NCBI GenBank assembly: GCA_005879245.1 | Contig: VBLA01000040.1 | Coordinates: 1-5,460, forward strand | Direction: 5' to 3' | Length of the DNA: 5,460 nucleotides | Source: Deltaproteobacteria bacterium | Lineage (GTDB): Bacteria; Desulfobacterota; Binatia; DP-6 | Shown here: piece after piece, positions 1-5,055 of the stretch | Numbering within the stretch: position 1 is the stretch's first letter | How the letters are laid out: every line of letters begins with the position of its first letter | Position numbers and translations under genes: made by a program | Notes under the pieces: generated by a model | Database searches by the model: none | Told to the model about the DNA's origin: nothing | What the model saw: the letters and a program-made list of their open reading frames with translations, nothing else

Positions 1-114
1 CGGGACGGGGAGGCCGCGACGCTGGCGCGCGTACGCGAGGAGCTGCTCGAGCTCCATCGCATGCTCGACGAGGACCCGGCACCGCCGCCGCTCACCATCG
101 GCCCGCCGAAGTGA
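1..114 (+). CDS. C-terminal end of an unrecognised protein (partial)
   Basis: Frame 1 is open from the first base and ends at TGA 112-114, giving the last 37 residues of a gene that begins left of the window. The tail has an acidic, probably helical stretch (LARVREELLELHRMLDED) followed by a Pro-rich end (APPPLTIGPPK). Nearly every codon ends in G or C, as in the genuine genes further right, which supports it being coding. No domain can be recognised from so short a piece, so no function is proposed. It converges on the minus-strand gene, with only 39 bases between the two stop codons and no convincing terminator there. Confidence 0.5.
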   Translation, partial: RDGEAATLARVREELLELHRMLDEDPAPPPLTIGPPK

Positions 115-153
115 GCAGCCCGGGGCGCGGGGTCGCTCCGCCGCGCGCTCGGC

Positions 154-648
154 CTAGCGCACGCCGCCGGTACGCTTGGTGCGGAGGTGGAGCCGGTAGA
201 CCTTCTTGGCGTGCGGCGTTGGCACGCCCGTCGATCCGGCCTCGGCGAGGCGCTGCACCTTCCAGGAGAGCAGCGTGGTGCGCAGCGCGGAAGGGTCGAT
301 GCCGAGCGTCTCGCAGACGTTGTTGAAGGAGAAGGGCCAGTCGTAGTCGACCGCCCGGATCCACTCCTCCGCCTGCCGGGAGAGCAGGCGAGGGTTCGAG
401 CGCGGATTGCGCAGGTGTTCCTGGAAGCAGCGGATGCCGTCCTCGAGGACGGCGAGCATGAGCGCCTTCTCGCCGGAGACGTAGCTGTCGGAGCGGACCC
501 CCTCGACGAACTGCTCGGGCAGTATGATGTCGGGGGCGAACAGGTCGGCGAGCGCTTCGGGATTGCGATCGCGGGCCGGCTCGATGGCCGCAGCCGCCTT
601 GCGCTCCACCTCCACGGCCGCCGAGTCCCCTGCGTAAGTCTTCAGCAT
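154..648 (-). CDS. Conserved hypothetical protein with a possible C-terminal helix-turn-helix
   Basis: The gene encodes 164 residues. The start was set at the ATG whose complement is 646-648 because GGAGGG lies 6 bases upstream of it; an in-frame ATG 13 codons earlier has no such site. Composition is normal for a soluble protein. A central segment, residues 61-78 (KALMLAVLEDGIRCFQEH), is followed by AEEWI (93-97) and by WPFSFNNVCETLGIDPSALR (104-123), which looks like a helix-turn-helix. The tail is strongly basic (KK, RTKRTGGVR), which could bind nucleic acid. From memory, proteins with a 'LEDxIRCFQ...AEEWI...FSFxNxCExLGxDP' pattern are common uncharacterised proteins in deltaproteobacteria; I cannot name a family and assign no function. 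The gene is transcribed away from the tRNA and surE operon. The overlapping plus-strand frame at 187-882 is Arg-rich and is a shadow. Confidence 0.78.
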   Translation of the reverse strand: MLKTYAGDSAAVEVERKAAAAIEPARDRNPEALADLFAPDIILPEQFVEGVRSDSYVSGEKALMLAVLEDGIRCFQEHLRNPRSNPRLLSRQAEEWIRAVDYDWPFSFNNVCETLGIDPSALRTTLLSWKVQRLAEAGSTGVPTPHAKKVYRLHLRTKRTGGVR

Positions 649-654
649 GCGACG

Positions 655-660
655 CCCTCC
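655..660 (-). promoter_or_regulatory. Shine-Dalgarno site of the minus-strand hypothetical gene
   Basis: On the minus strand the sequence reads GGAGGG, six bases, then ATG. This is a near-consensus ribosome binding site at normal spacing, and it decides between two in-frame ATG starts in favour of the one at 648. Confidence 0.7.
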
Positions 661-665
661 GCTGG

Positions 666-681
666 TGCATTTGCCAATGCA
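666..681. promoter_or_regulatory. Perfect palindrome upstream of the minus-strand gene, possible operator
   Basis: TGCATT-TGCC-AATGCA is a perfect 6+6 inverted repeat with a 4-base spacer. It starts 18 bases upstream of the minus-strand start codon, just beyond its ribosome binding site. It is AT-richer than its surroundings, which makes it stand out in this GC-rich DNA. It could be a repressor operator or a small hairpin in the mRNA leader. No regulator is identified; autoregulation by the adjacent gene with its helix-turn-helix-like segment is possible but is only inference. Confidence 0.35.
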
Positions 682-889
682 ACCCACGCGCCAAGGTGGG
701 CGCTGCGCGGCGCCTGGATTTTCGGTCCTCGCCGACGTCGAGCGGGGGAACGCAGCGCGGCGAAATTGACACCTGCGCAGCGTGGGCGGCGGTCGCCGTC
801 AAGAAGCTGGCAAACTATCTGCGCTCCCGCAAGGCGCGAGCGAGCAGTCAGCGCCGTGCGCTCCGCCGTGTCAGCACGTTGACGCGACC

Positions 890-918
890 TTGACTCCTCC
901 GTGGGGGGCTCCTAAGAG
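890..918 (+). promoter_or_regulatory. Candidate sigma-70 promoter for tRNA-Pro
   Basis: TTGACT (890-895) matches the -35 consensus at five of six positions. It is followed at 17-bp spacing by TAAGAG (913-918), a weak -10 with three of six matches. Transcription would begin near 925, about 28 bases before the tRNA. A second TTGACG at 879-884 has only G-rich sequence at the -10 distance. The position and orientation fit a tRNA promoter, but the weak -10 keeps this tentative. Confidence 0.4.
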
Positions 919-927
919 GTGGCGACG

Positions 928-946
928 CCGGGCGCGGGGCGCCCGG
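928..946 (+). other. GC hairpin in the tRNA leader
   Basis: CCGGGCGC and GCGCCCGG form a perfect 8-bp stem around a GGG loop. It ends 6 bases before the mature 5' end of the tRNA, and GAC (924-926) with GTC (949-951) could extend it across a small bulge. It may help position 5' processing of the precursor, or it may reflect the GC-rich background. Bases 927-937 repeat at 1039-1049 on the other side of the tRNA. Confidence 0.4.
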
Positions 947-952
947 ATGTCG

Positions 953-1026
953 CGGGGCGTGGCGCAGCCAGGTAGCGCACTCGCTTGGGGTGCGAGTGGT
1001 CGGCCGTTCAAATCGGCTCGCCCCGA
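953..1026 (+). tRNA. trnP: tRNA-Pro (anticodon GGG)
   Basis: A full cloverleaf can be drawn. The acceptor stem is CGGGGCG (953-959) with CGCCCCG (1019-1025), seven Watson-Crick pairs. T960 and G961 follow, then the D stem GCGC (962-965 with 975-978) around a 9-base loop containing GG. The anticodon stem is CTCGC (980-984) with GCGAG (992-996). The loop TTGGGGT carries anticodon GGG at 987-989. The T stem is GGCCG with CGGCT (one G-T pair) and its loop is TTCAAAT. The discriminator base is A1026. The C1-G72 first pair is typical of bacterial tRNA-Pro. It reads CCC and CCU proline codons. CCA is not encoded (the next bases are TTG), so the 3' end must be completed by CCA-adding enzyme. It lies upstream of surE on the same strand. 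Confidence 0.95.
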
Positions 1027-1034
1027 TTGCTCGA

Positions 1035-1069
1035 GTGTGCCGGGCGCGGCTTCGCCGCGCCCGGCACAC
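1035..1069 (+). terminator. Perfect 16-bp GC hairpin after tRNA-Pro, terminator-like
   Basis: Bases 1035-1050 are exactly complementary to 1054-1069, enclosing a TTC loop. This very stable stem begins 8 bases after the tRNA. No T-run follows (the next bases are CCCGAGGG), so it is not a textbook intrinsic terminator. It could act as a U-tail-less terminator, as a 3' processing or stability structure for the pre-tRNA, or as a barrier separating tRNA from surE transcription. Its left arm shares 11 bases with the hairpin upstream of the tRNA. Confidence 0.55.
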
Positions 1070-1086
1070 CCCGAGGGCGGAGCGCA

Positions 1087-1107
1087 GCGCGCGGTTCTGC
1101 CGCGCGC
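1087..1107 (+). other. Second GC hairpin between tRNA-Pro and surE
   Basis: GCGCGCGG (1087-1094) pairs perfectly with CCGCGCGC (1100-1107) around a TTCTG loop. With the stem at 1035-1069 it makes the tRNA-surE spacer unusually structured. It is short, and alternating GC is easily reached by chance in this genome, so a function as part of a surE leader or a tandem terminator is only a possibility. No T-run follows. Confidence 0.3.
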
Positions 1108-1139
1108 GAGCACCGCACGGGCCCCCGGAATCACTTGCA

Positions 1140-1158
1140 GCCACCCCGTGGTGGTGGC
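1140..1158 (+). other. Small hairpin just upstream of surE
   Basis: GCCACC (1140-1145) pairs with GGTGGC (1153-1158) with a 7-base loop; an alternative register pairs CCACC with GGTGG at 1150-1154. It ends 17 bases before the surE ATG. No Shine-Dalgarno sequence lies between it and the ATG, so leader structure could affect surE translation. The evidence is base pairing only. Confidence 0.25.
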
Positions 1159-1175
1159 ACCCTGCCGCCAGTTTC

Positions 1176-1952
1176 ATGACCTCGACGCCGCTCATCCTGG
1201 TTTCGAACGATGACGGCATTCATTCCGAGGGCATCGCGGCGCTGGCCGAGGCGCTGCGCGCCCTCGGCGAGGTGGTGATCGTGGCCCCCGATCGCGAGCG
1301 GAGCGCAGTCAGCCACTCCCTGACCCTCCACCGCCCGCTGCGCGTCGAGGAGCTCGGAGCGGGTCGCTACGCCGTCAACGGCACGCCCACCGACTGCGTC
1401 AACCTGGCGATCAACGGCATTCTCCCTCGTCGCCCGACGCTCGTCGTGTCGGGCATCAACAAGGGGGCAAACCTGGGCGACGACGTCACCTACTCGGGGA
1501 CGGTGTCGGCCGCCATGGAGGGGACCCTCCTCGGCGTCCCGTCGCTCGCGATCTCGCTGCTCGGCCGCGGCGAGTTCCGCTTCGATGCGGCGGCCCGCTT
1601 CTCCCGTCGCCTGGCGACCTGGGTCGTCGAGCGCGGGCTCCCGCCCGACACGCTCCTCAACGTCAACGTCCCGGCGCCCGCGGATGCACAGCCGGACGGC
1701 GACGGCGTGCGCGGCTTCGCGCTCACACGCATGGGGCGACGGCGCTACGGCGACGCGATCGTCGAGAAGGTCGACCCGCGCGGCAAGAAGTACTACTGGA
1801 TCGGGGGTGAAGAGCTCGAGTGCGAGGACGAGGAAGGGACCGATTTCCACGCCGTCCGTCGGGGGCTCATCTCGGTGACGCCCATTCACCTCGACCTCAC
1901 CAACTACAAGTCGTTCGACGCCCTCCGGACGCTCGACTTCCCATGGCCCTAG
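1176..1952 (+). CDS. surE: 5'/3'-nucleotidase SurE
   Basis: This encodes 258 residues, close to the usual 250. SurE is a metal-dependent nucleoside monophosphate phosphatase of stress survival and nucleotide turnover, acting in the cytoplasm. The N-terminal signature VSNDDGIHSEGI (9-20) supplies the metal-binding Asp12 and Asp13. PDRERSAVSHS (38-48) supplies the ligand Ser43. SGINKGANLGDDVTYSGTVS (92-111) supplies Asn95 and the conserved loop. NGTPTDCVNLAI (68-79) and the C-terminal HLDLTNY segment are also typical. ATG 1176 puts the NDDG motif at the normal distance from the start, whereas the longer frame would begin inside the tRNA. No clear Shine-Dalgarno precedes this ATG, which is unusual in the operon. 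It is the first gene of the cluster and overlaps pcm by 10 bases in another frame. Substrate range cannot be read from sequence. Confidence 0.96.
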   Translation: MTSTPLILVSNDDGIHSEGIAALAEALRALGEVVIVAPDRERSAVSHSLTLHRPLRVEELGAGRYAVNGTPTDCVNLAINGILPRRPTLVVSGINKGANLGDDVTYSGTVSAAMEGTLLGVPSLAISLLGRGEFRFDAAARFSRRLATWVVERGLPPDTLLNVNVPAPADAQPDGDGVRGFALTRMGRRRYGDAIVEKVDPRGKKYYWIGGEELECEDEEGTDFHAVRRGLISVTPIHLDLTNYKSFDALRTLDFPWP

Positions 1953-2596
1953 GCTTCGAGCGCGAGCGGGAGCGGATGGTCGTCGAGCAGCTCGAGGCGC
2001 GCGGCATCCACGATTCCGCGGTGCTGGCCGCCATCCGCAACGTCCCCCGTCACCGCTTCGTCGCCCCGGCCCTCTGCGGGCGGGCGTACGACGACACGCC
2101 GCTCCCCATCGGCGAGCGTCAGACGATCTCCCAGCCCTACATGGTCGCGCTCATGACCGAGGCGATCGGTGTACACGGGGGCGAGCACGTGCTCGAGGTC
2201 GGCACCGGCTCGGGCTATCAGGCCGCAGTGCTCGCCGAGCTGGGTGTCCGGGTGCTGACCCTGGAGCGACTTCCCGATCTCGCCGCGCATGCGCGCGCGC
2301 TCCTCGGCGCGCTCGGCTACCTCGACCGGGTGACCGTGGAGGTGGCCGACGGGACGCTCGGCAGGTCTGCTGGCGCGCCCTACGATGCGATCCTCGTCAC
2401 CGCGGCCGCCCCGCAGATCCCACGCCCGCTCATCGCGCAGCTCGCCCCGCACGGTTGCCTGGTGCTGCCGATGGGCGAGGAAGATCTGCAGAGCCTGGTG
2501 CGTCTGCGACGTGGCCGCGAAGGGCTGGTCGAGGAATACCTCGGGGAGTGCCGCTTCGTGAAGCTCCTCGGAAGCTACGGGTGGGAGGATCCCTAG
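1943..2596 (+). CDS. pcm: Protein-L-isoaspartate O-methyltransferase
   Basis: This encodes 217 residues (family about 205-230). Pcm methylates L-isoaspartyl residues formed in ageing proteins using S-adenosylmethionine, which starts their return to normal aspartate. Visible features are the N-terminal RERMVVEQLEARGI segment (10-22), and LPIGERQTISQPYMVA (54-69) with the TISQP substrate motif containing Ser63. The SAM-binding glycine-rich motif I is VLEVGTGSGYQAAVLAELG (83-101), followed by the acidic VTLER-type strand (as VLTLER, 104-109), VADGTLG (134-140), YDAILVTAAAPQIP (147-160) and LVLPMG (173-178). ATG 1943 is chosen because homologues share the residues before Met12; ATG 1976 would lose them. 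The start lies inside the end of surE with little Shine-Dalgarno, so translational coupling is likely. The by-product S-adenosylhomocysteine ultimately yields adenine, a substrate for apt downstream (inference). Confidence 0.96.
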   Translation: MALGFERERERMVVEQLEARGIHDSAVLAAIRNVPRHRFVAPALCGRAYDDTPLPIGERQTISQPYMVALMTEAIGVHGGEHVLEVGTGSGYQAAVLAELGVRVLTLERLPDLAAHARALLGALGYLDRVTVEVADGTLGRSAGAPYDAILVTAAAPQIPRPLIAQLAPHGCLVLPMGEEDLQSLVRLRRGREGLVEEYLGECRFVKLLGSYGWEDP

Positions 2597-2600
2597 AGCG

Positions 2601-3323
2601 GTGTGGCGGCGGGGCGGGGTGCTCGTGGCGGTGGCGGTCGTGTGCGCGACGGCGTGTGGAGGGGCGGTCGGAGTTCGCCATCGCGTCGCGCCGGGCGAGA
2701 ACCTCTACCGGATCGGGAAGGCGTACGGCGTATCGCACGAGGAGCTGGCGCGCCGGAATGGGATCGCGGATCCCGCCCGGATCGAGGTCGGCCAGACGAT
2801 CTTCATCCCGCATGCTCGCACGCACCTGCCGGTGGAGGTGATCACGCCGGTGAGCGCCCAGGCCGACCGTCCCGCGCCCCGCGAGCTCCCCGACGGACCG
2901 GCGCCCTTCATCTGGCCGGTCACGAGCGGGATCGTCACCTCCGACTTCGGCGCGCGCGGCGAAAGCCATCACGACGGCATCGACATCAGCGCGCCGGTGG
3001 GCACCCCCGTGCGCGCGGTGCGTGCCGGCCGCGTCCTCTACAGCGACCGGCTCCGCGGGTACGGCAACCTGATCATCGTCGATCACGGCCAGGGGTACGC
3101 GACCGTCTACGCCCACAACCTCGACAACCGCGCGCACGCCGGGGACCAGATCCGGCAGGGTGAGGTGATCGCCTCGGTCGGCGAGACGGGCCGTACGTCG
3201 GGGCCGAATCTCCACTTCGAGGTCCGCAAGGACAACGTCGCCCGGAATCCCCTCTTCTACCTGCCGGGCCGGCCCCAGCGGGCGGCGGAGATGCGGTCCG
3301 ATGTGGTAGAGGGGGCGCCATGA
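2601..3323 (+). CDS. nlpD: NlpD-like lipoprotein with LysM and M23 (LytM) domains
   Basis: This encodes 240 residues starting at GTG 2601, 12 bases after GGAGG and 4 bases after the pcm stop. An N-terminal RR plus hydrophobic stretch (7-18) ends at ATAC with Cys19, a plausible lipobox, so it is probably an outer-envelope lipoprotein. One LysM peptidoglycan-binding domain spans about 26-70. A Pro-rich linker follows, then an M23/LytM domain at about 104-222. Zinc ligands His124 and Asp128 (HDGID), His172 (YAHN) and His205 are present, but the HxH motif reads GPNLHFEVR, so Asn203 replaces the usual catalytic His. Gammaproteobacterial NlpD is also degenerate and activates amidases during cell separation; the same role is inferred here, with residual hydrolysis not excluded. 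The surE-pcm-nlpD order is classical, though apt rather than rpoS follows. Its TGA overlaps the apt ATG (ATGA). Confidence 0.9.
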   Translation: MWRRGGVLVAVAVVCATACGGAVGVRHRVAPGENLYRIGKAYGVSHEELARRNGIADPARIEVGQTIFIPHARTHLPVEVITPVSAQADRPAPRELPDGPAPFIWPVTSGIVTSDFGARGESHHDGIDISAPVGTPVRAVRAGRVLYSDRLRGYGNLIIVDHGQGYATVYAHNLDNRAHAGDQIRQGEVIASVGETGRTSGPNLHFEVRKDNVARNPLFYLPGRPQRAAEMRSDVVEGAP

Positions 3324-3841
3324 CGGATCTCGCGCGGCACATCCGCGACATCCCCGACTTTCCGAAGCCGGGCGTCGTGTTCAAGGACATCACCCCGCTG
3401 CTCGCCGACGCCACGGCGTTCCGGGCGACCGTCGACCAGTTCGTCGAGCGCTACCGCGGACGTGCCGACATGGTGCTCGGCATCGAGTCGCGCGGCTTCA
3501 TCATCGGCGCGGCCGTGGCGTACGGTCTCGGCACCGGGCTCGCGGTCGTGCGCAAGCCGGGAAAGCTCCCGGCCCGGACCTACGCGGCCCGCTACGACCT
3601 CGAGTACGGCAGCGACGCTCTCGAGATCCATCACGACGCGGTCGGCGATCACCATCGGGTGCTCATCGTCGACGATCTGCTCGCCACCGGCGGGACGGCC
3701 TCGGCCGCGGTCGAGCTCGTCCAGCGCTGCGGCGGCCGGGTGGTGGCGTGTGCCTTCGTGATCGAGCTCGCCTTCCTGAACGGTCGGCAGCGTCTGGCAG
3801 GCCAAGACGTGTTCGCGCTCGTTCGCTACGACCGTCCGTGA
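3320..3841 (+). CDS. apt: Adenine phosphoribosyltransferase
   Basis: This encodes 173 residues (E. coli Apt has 183). The enzyme joins adenine and PRPP to give AMP plus pyrophosphate in cytoplasmic purine salvage. Evidence is the N-terminal IRDIPDFPKPGVVFKDITPL (8-27), typical of Apt, GIESRGFIIGAAVA (54-67), the adenine/PRPP segment VRKPGKLPARTY (77-88), LEYGSDALEIH (94-104), and the PRPP-binding loop VLIVDDLLATGGTASA (114-129). All expected signature residues appear intact. The start ATG 3320 overlaps the stop of nlpD by four bases and has AGAGGGGG just upstream, giving both a good ribosome site and coupling. It may recycle adenine arising from SAM-dependent reactions such as that of Pcm two genes upstream, and SurE could dephosphorylate the AMP; this link is inference. 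Confidence 0.96.
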   Translation: MTDLARHIRDIPDFPKPGVVFKDITPLLADATAFRATVDQFVERYRGRADMVLGIESRGFIIGAAVAYGLGTGLAVVRKPGKLPARTYAARYDLEYGSDALEIHHDAVGDHHRVLIVDDLLATGGTASAAVELVQRCGGRVVACAFVIELAFLNGRQRLAGQDVFALVRYDRP

Positions 3842-3853
3842 GCCGGCCCGCCG

Positions 3854-4606
3854 ATGCACGCGCGTGACCACGCCCGCGAGCTCGGCGCCGTGCGGACCGG
3901 GCTCTTCCTGGCTTCGGTCCTCTGCCTGACGGAGGCGGTGGGCGGCTACCTCACCAACAGCCTCGCGCTGGTGAGCGACGCGGCCCACGTGATGGGCGAC
4001 GTGGGGGCGCTCGGGCTCACGCTCTTCGCCCTCTGGGTCGGGACGCGCCCGGCGAGCGAGAGCAAGACCTTCGGCTACCACCGCGCCGAGATCCTGGCCG
4101 CGCTGGTGAACGGCGTCATCCTCTGGGTGGTCGGGATCCTGATCGTCCTCGAGGCCTGGCACCGCCTGCAGGCGCCGCCGGCCGTGGCGGGCCCCGGGAT
4201 GCTCGCCGTCGCGCTGGTCGGTCTCGCGGTCAACGCGTTCGTCGCCCGGCGCCTGCGCGAGCACCAGGGACACAGCCTGAACGGCCTCATCGTCTTCGGC
4301 TCCTGGGCCCTCGTGCGCGAGGCGGTGGACGTGCTGATGGAGGCGGTGCCGGCGCACATCGACGTGGAGACGCTCCGCCTGGCGCTCGAGCGCGTCCCCG
4401 GCACCGACGAGGTCCACGACCTCCACGTGTGGAGCCTGACGACGGGGCGGTACGCGCTCTCCGCGCACGCGGTCGTGAACGGCGCGGCCGGCGACGACGC
4501 GATCCTCGCCGCCATGGCGGATCTCTGCGCGCGGGAGTTCCAGATCGAGCACGTCACCATCCAGATCGAGCACGAGAGCCGGCGGGCGGCCGAGCCGGCC
4601 CACTGA
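3854..4606 (+). CDS. Cation diffusion facilitator (CzcD-like) lacking TM5
   Basis: This encodes 250 residues; CDF zinc/cobalt/cadmium exporters of this type usually have about 300. TM1 is near 14-34. TM2 (38-62) carries SDAAHVMGD with His45 and Asp49 of the transport-site HxxxD motif. FGYHRAEILAALVNG (73-87) leads into TM3 (79-101), and TM4 is at about 113-132. After RLREHQGHSLN (133-143) the sequence jumps straight to GLIVFGSWALVREAVDVLME, the end of TM6. The expected stretch with TM5 and its HxxxD motif, plus the start of TM6, is missing in frame (about 40-50 residues by family knowledge). The cytoplasmic C-terminal domain (165-240, with EVHDLHVWSLTTG) is intact. The reading frame is clean, so this is an internal deletion, a divergent variant or an assembly collapse. 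With half the metal site absent, transport is doubtful. It begins 12 bases after apt with no strong ribosome site and ends 8 bases before archease. Confidence 0.88.
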   Translation: MHARDHARELGAVRTGLFLASVLCLTEAVGGYLTNSLALVSDAAHVMGDVGALGLTLFALWVGTRPASESKTFGYHRAEILAALVNGVILWVVGILIVLEAWHRLQAPPAVAGPGMLAVALVGLAVNAFVARRLREHQGHSLNGLIVFGSWALVREAVDVLMEAVPAHIDVETLRLALERVPGTDEVHDLHVWSLTTGRYALSAHAVVNGAAGDDAILAAMADLCAREFQIEHVTIQIEHESRRAAEPAH

Positions 4607-4614
4607 GCGCGGGG

Positions 4615-5055
4615 ATGGTGACGCGCGCCCGGGATGGCGGCCCCTTTGCCCGCGAGGTCGAGCACACCGCCGACCTCGGGCTCGAGATCGAGGCGCCCAC
4701 CCTCGCGCTCCTCTTCGAGCGGGCGGGGCTCGCCATGCTCGGGCTCATGGCCGACCTCGGGCGGGTCGAGCCCCGCGAGCGACGCGCGCTCGGCGTCGAG
4801 GCGGAGGGCCGGGAGCAGCTCCTCCACGACTGGCTGCAAGCGCTCCTCGTGGCACTCGGCGTGAACGGGTTCCTCGCCTGCGAGCTCGACATCCAGCAGC
4901 TGAGTGACCGCGTCGTCCGCGGCACGATGTGTGGTGAGCCGTTTGACGCTGCCCGGCACGAGATCTATACGGAGATCAAGGGCGCCACCTACCACCAGCT
5001 GGCGGTCCGGGAGACCGAGAGCGGCTGGTGGGCGCGCGTGATCTTCGATGTCTGA
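4615..5055 (+). CDS. Archease, activator of RNA ligase RtcB
   Basis: This encodes 146 residues, normal for archease (about 140). Archease promotes guanylation and multiple turnover of RtcB and can broaden its nucleotide use. Key features are [14 protein letters not shown] (14-27) with metal-binding candidates His17 and Asp20, HDWLQALL (71-78), the conserved [12 protein letters not shown] (120-131), and the C-terminal ARVIFDV with Asp145. ATG 4615 is chosen because it gives the standard short lead before EHTADLG; GTG 4618 is a near-equivalent alternative. The Shine-Dalgarno is weak. It starts 8 bases after the CDF stop and overlaps rtcB by 8 bases, which strongly supports co-production with its partner. 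Family membership is well supported by the three motifs and by the neighbour. Confidence 0.95.
   Translation: MVTRARDGGPFAREVEHTADLGLEIEAPTLALLFERAGLAMLGLMADLGRVEPRERRALGVEAEGREQLLHDWLQALLVALGVNGFLACELDIQQLSDRVVRGTMCGEPFDAARHEIYTEIKGATYHQLAVRETESGWWARVIFDV

Larger units (their letters stand above)
649..952. other. Divergent intergenic region between the hypothetical gene and the tRNA
   Basis: About 300 bases separate the minus-strand start codon from the tRNA. Apart from the ribosome binding site and palindrome near 655-681, and the promoter and hairpin near 890-946, I see no supportable gene. Plus-strand frames open here are Arg/Ala-rich and have no ribosome binding site. A consensus-like TTGACA at 766-771 has no matching -10 element. 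An AT-richer patch, CAAACTATCT, lies at 811-820. Promoters for both directions presumably lie in this stretch, but no minus-strand promoter could be assigned. Confidence 0.5.

Noticed and set aside
125..146. Possible terminator between the two convergent genes
   Set aside because: Only a 6-bp GC stem (GCGCGG/CCGCGC) with a 10-base loop and no T-run; easily chance in this composition.
766..771. Perfect TTGACA -35 box in the intergenic region
   Set aside because: At 16-18 bp downstream the sequence is GC-only with no -10 resemblance, and no gene start follows nearby.
187..882. Plus-strand open frame of 231 codons opposite the hypothetical gene
   Set aside because: Arg/Ala/Gly-rich composition, no ribosome site and no motif; the minus-strand frame has normal composition and a clear Shine-Dalgarno.
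953..1026. tRNA-Pro as an integration site for a mobile element
   Set aside because: No copy of the tRNA 3' end, no integrase and no foreign-looking genes are visible in the window.
1155..1169. Possible sigma-54 promoter beginning TGGCAC before surE
   Set aside because: The -12 GC of the TTGC element is absent at the required spacing, and the start point would fall almost on the ATG.
990..1175. Upstream extension of the surE frame
   Set aside because: It would start inside the tRNA and run through the hairpin; SurE homologues begin only a few residues before the NDDG motif, matching ATG 1176.
3257..4603. Long minus-strand open frame (448 codons) opposite apt and the CDF gene
   Set aside because: Its translation is full of Arg, His, Asp and Glu runs typical of the antisense of GC-rich codons, it shows no family motif, and both plus-strand genes under it are certain.
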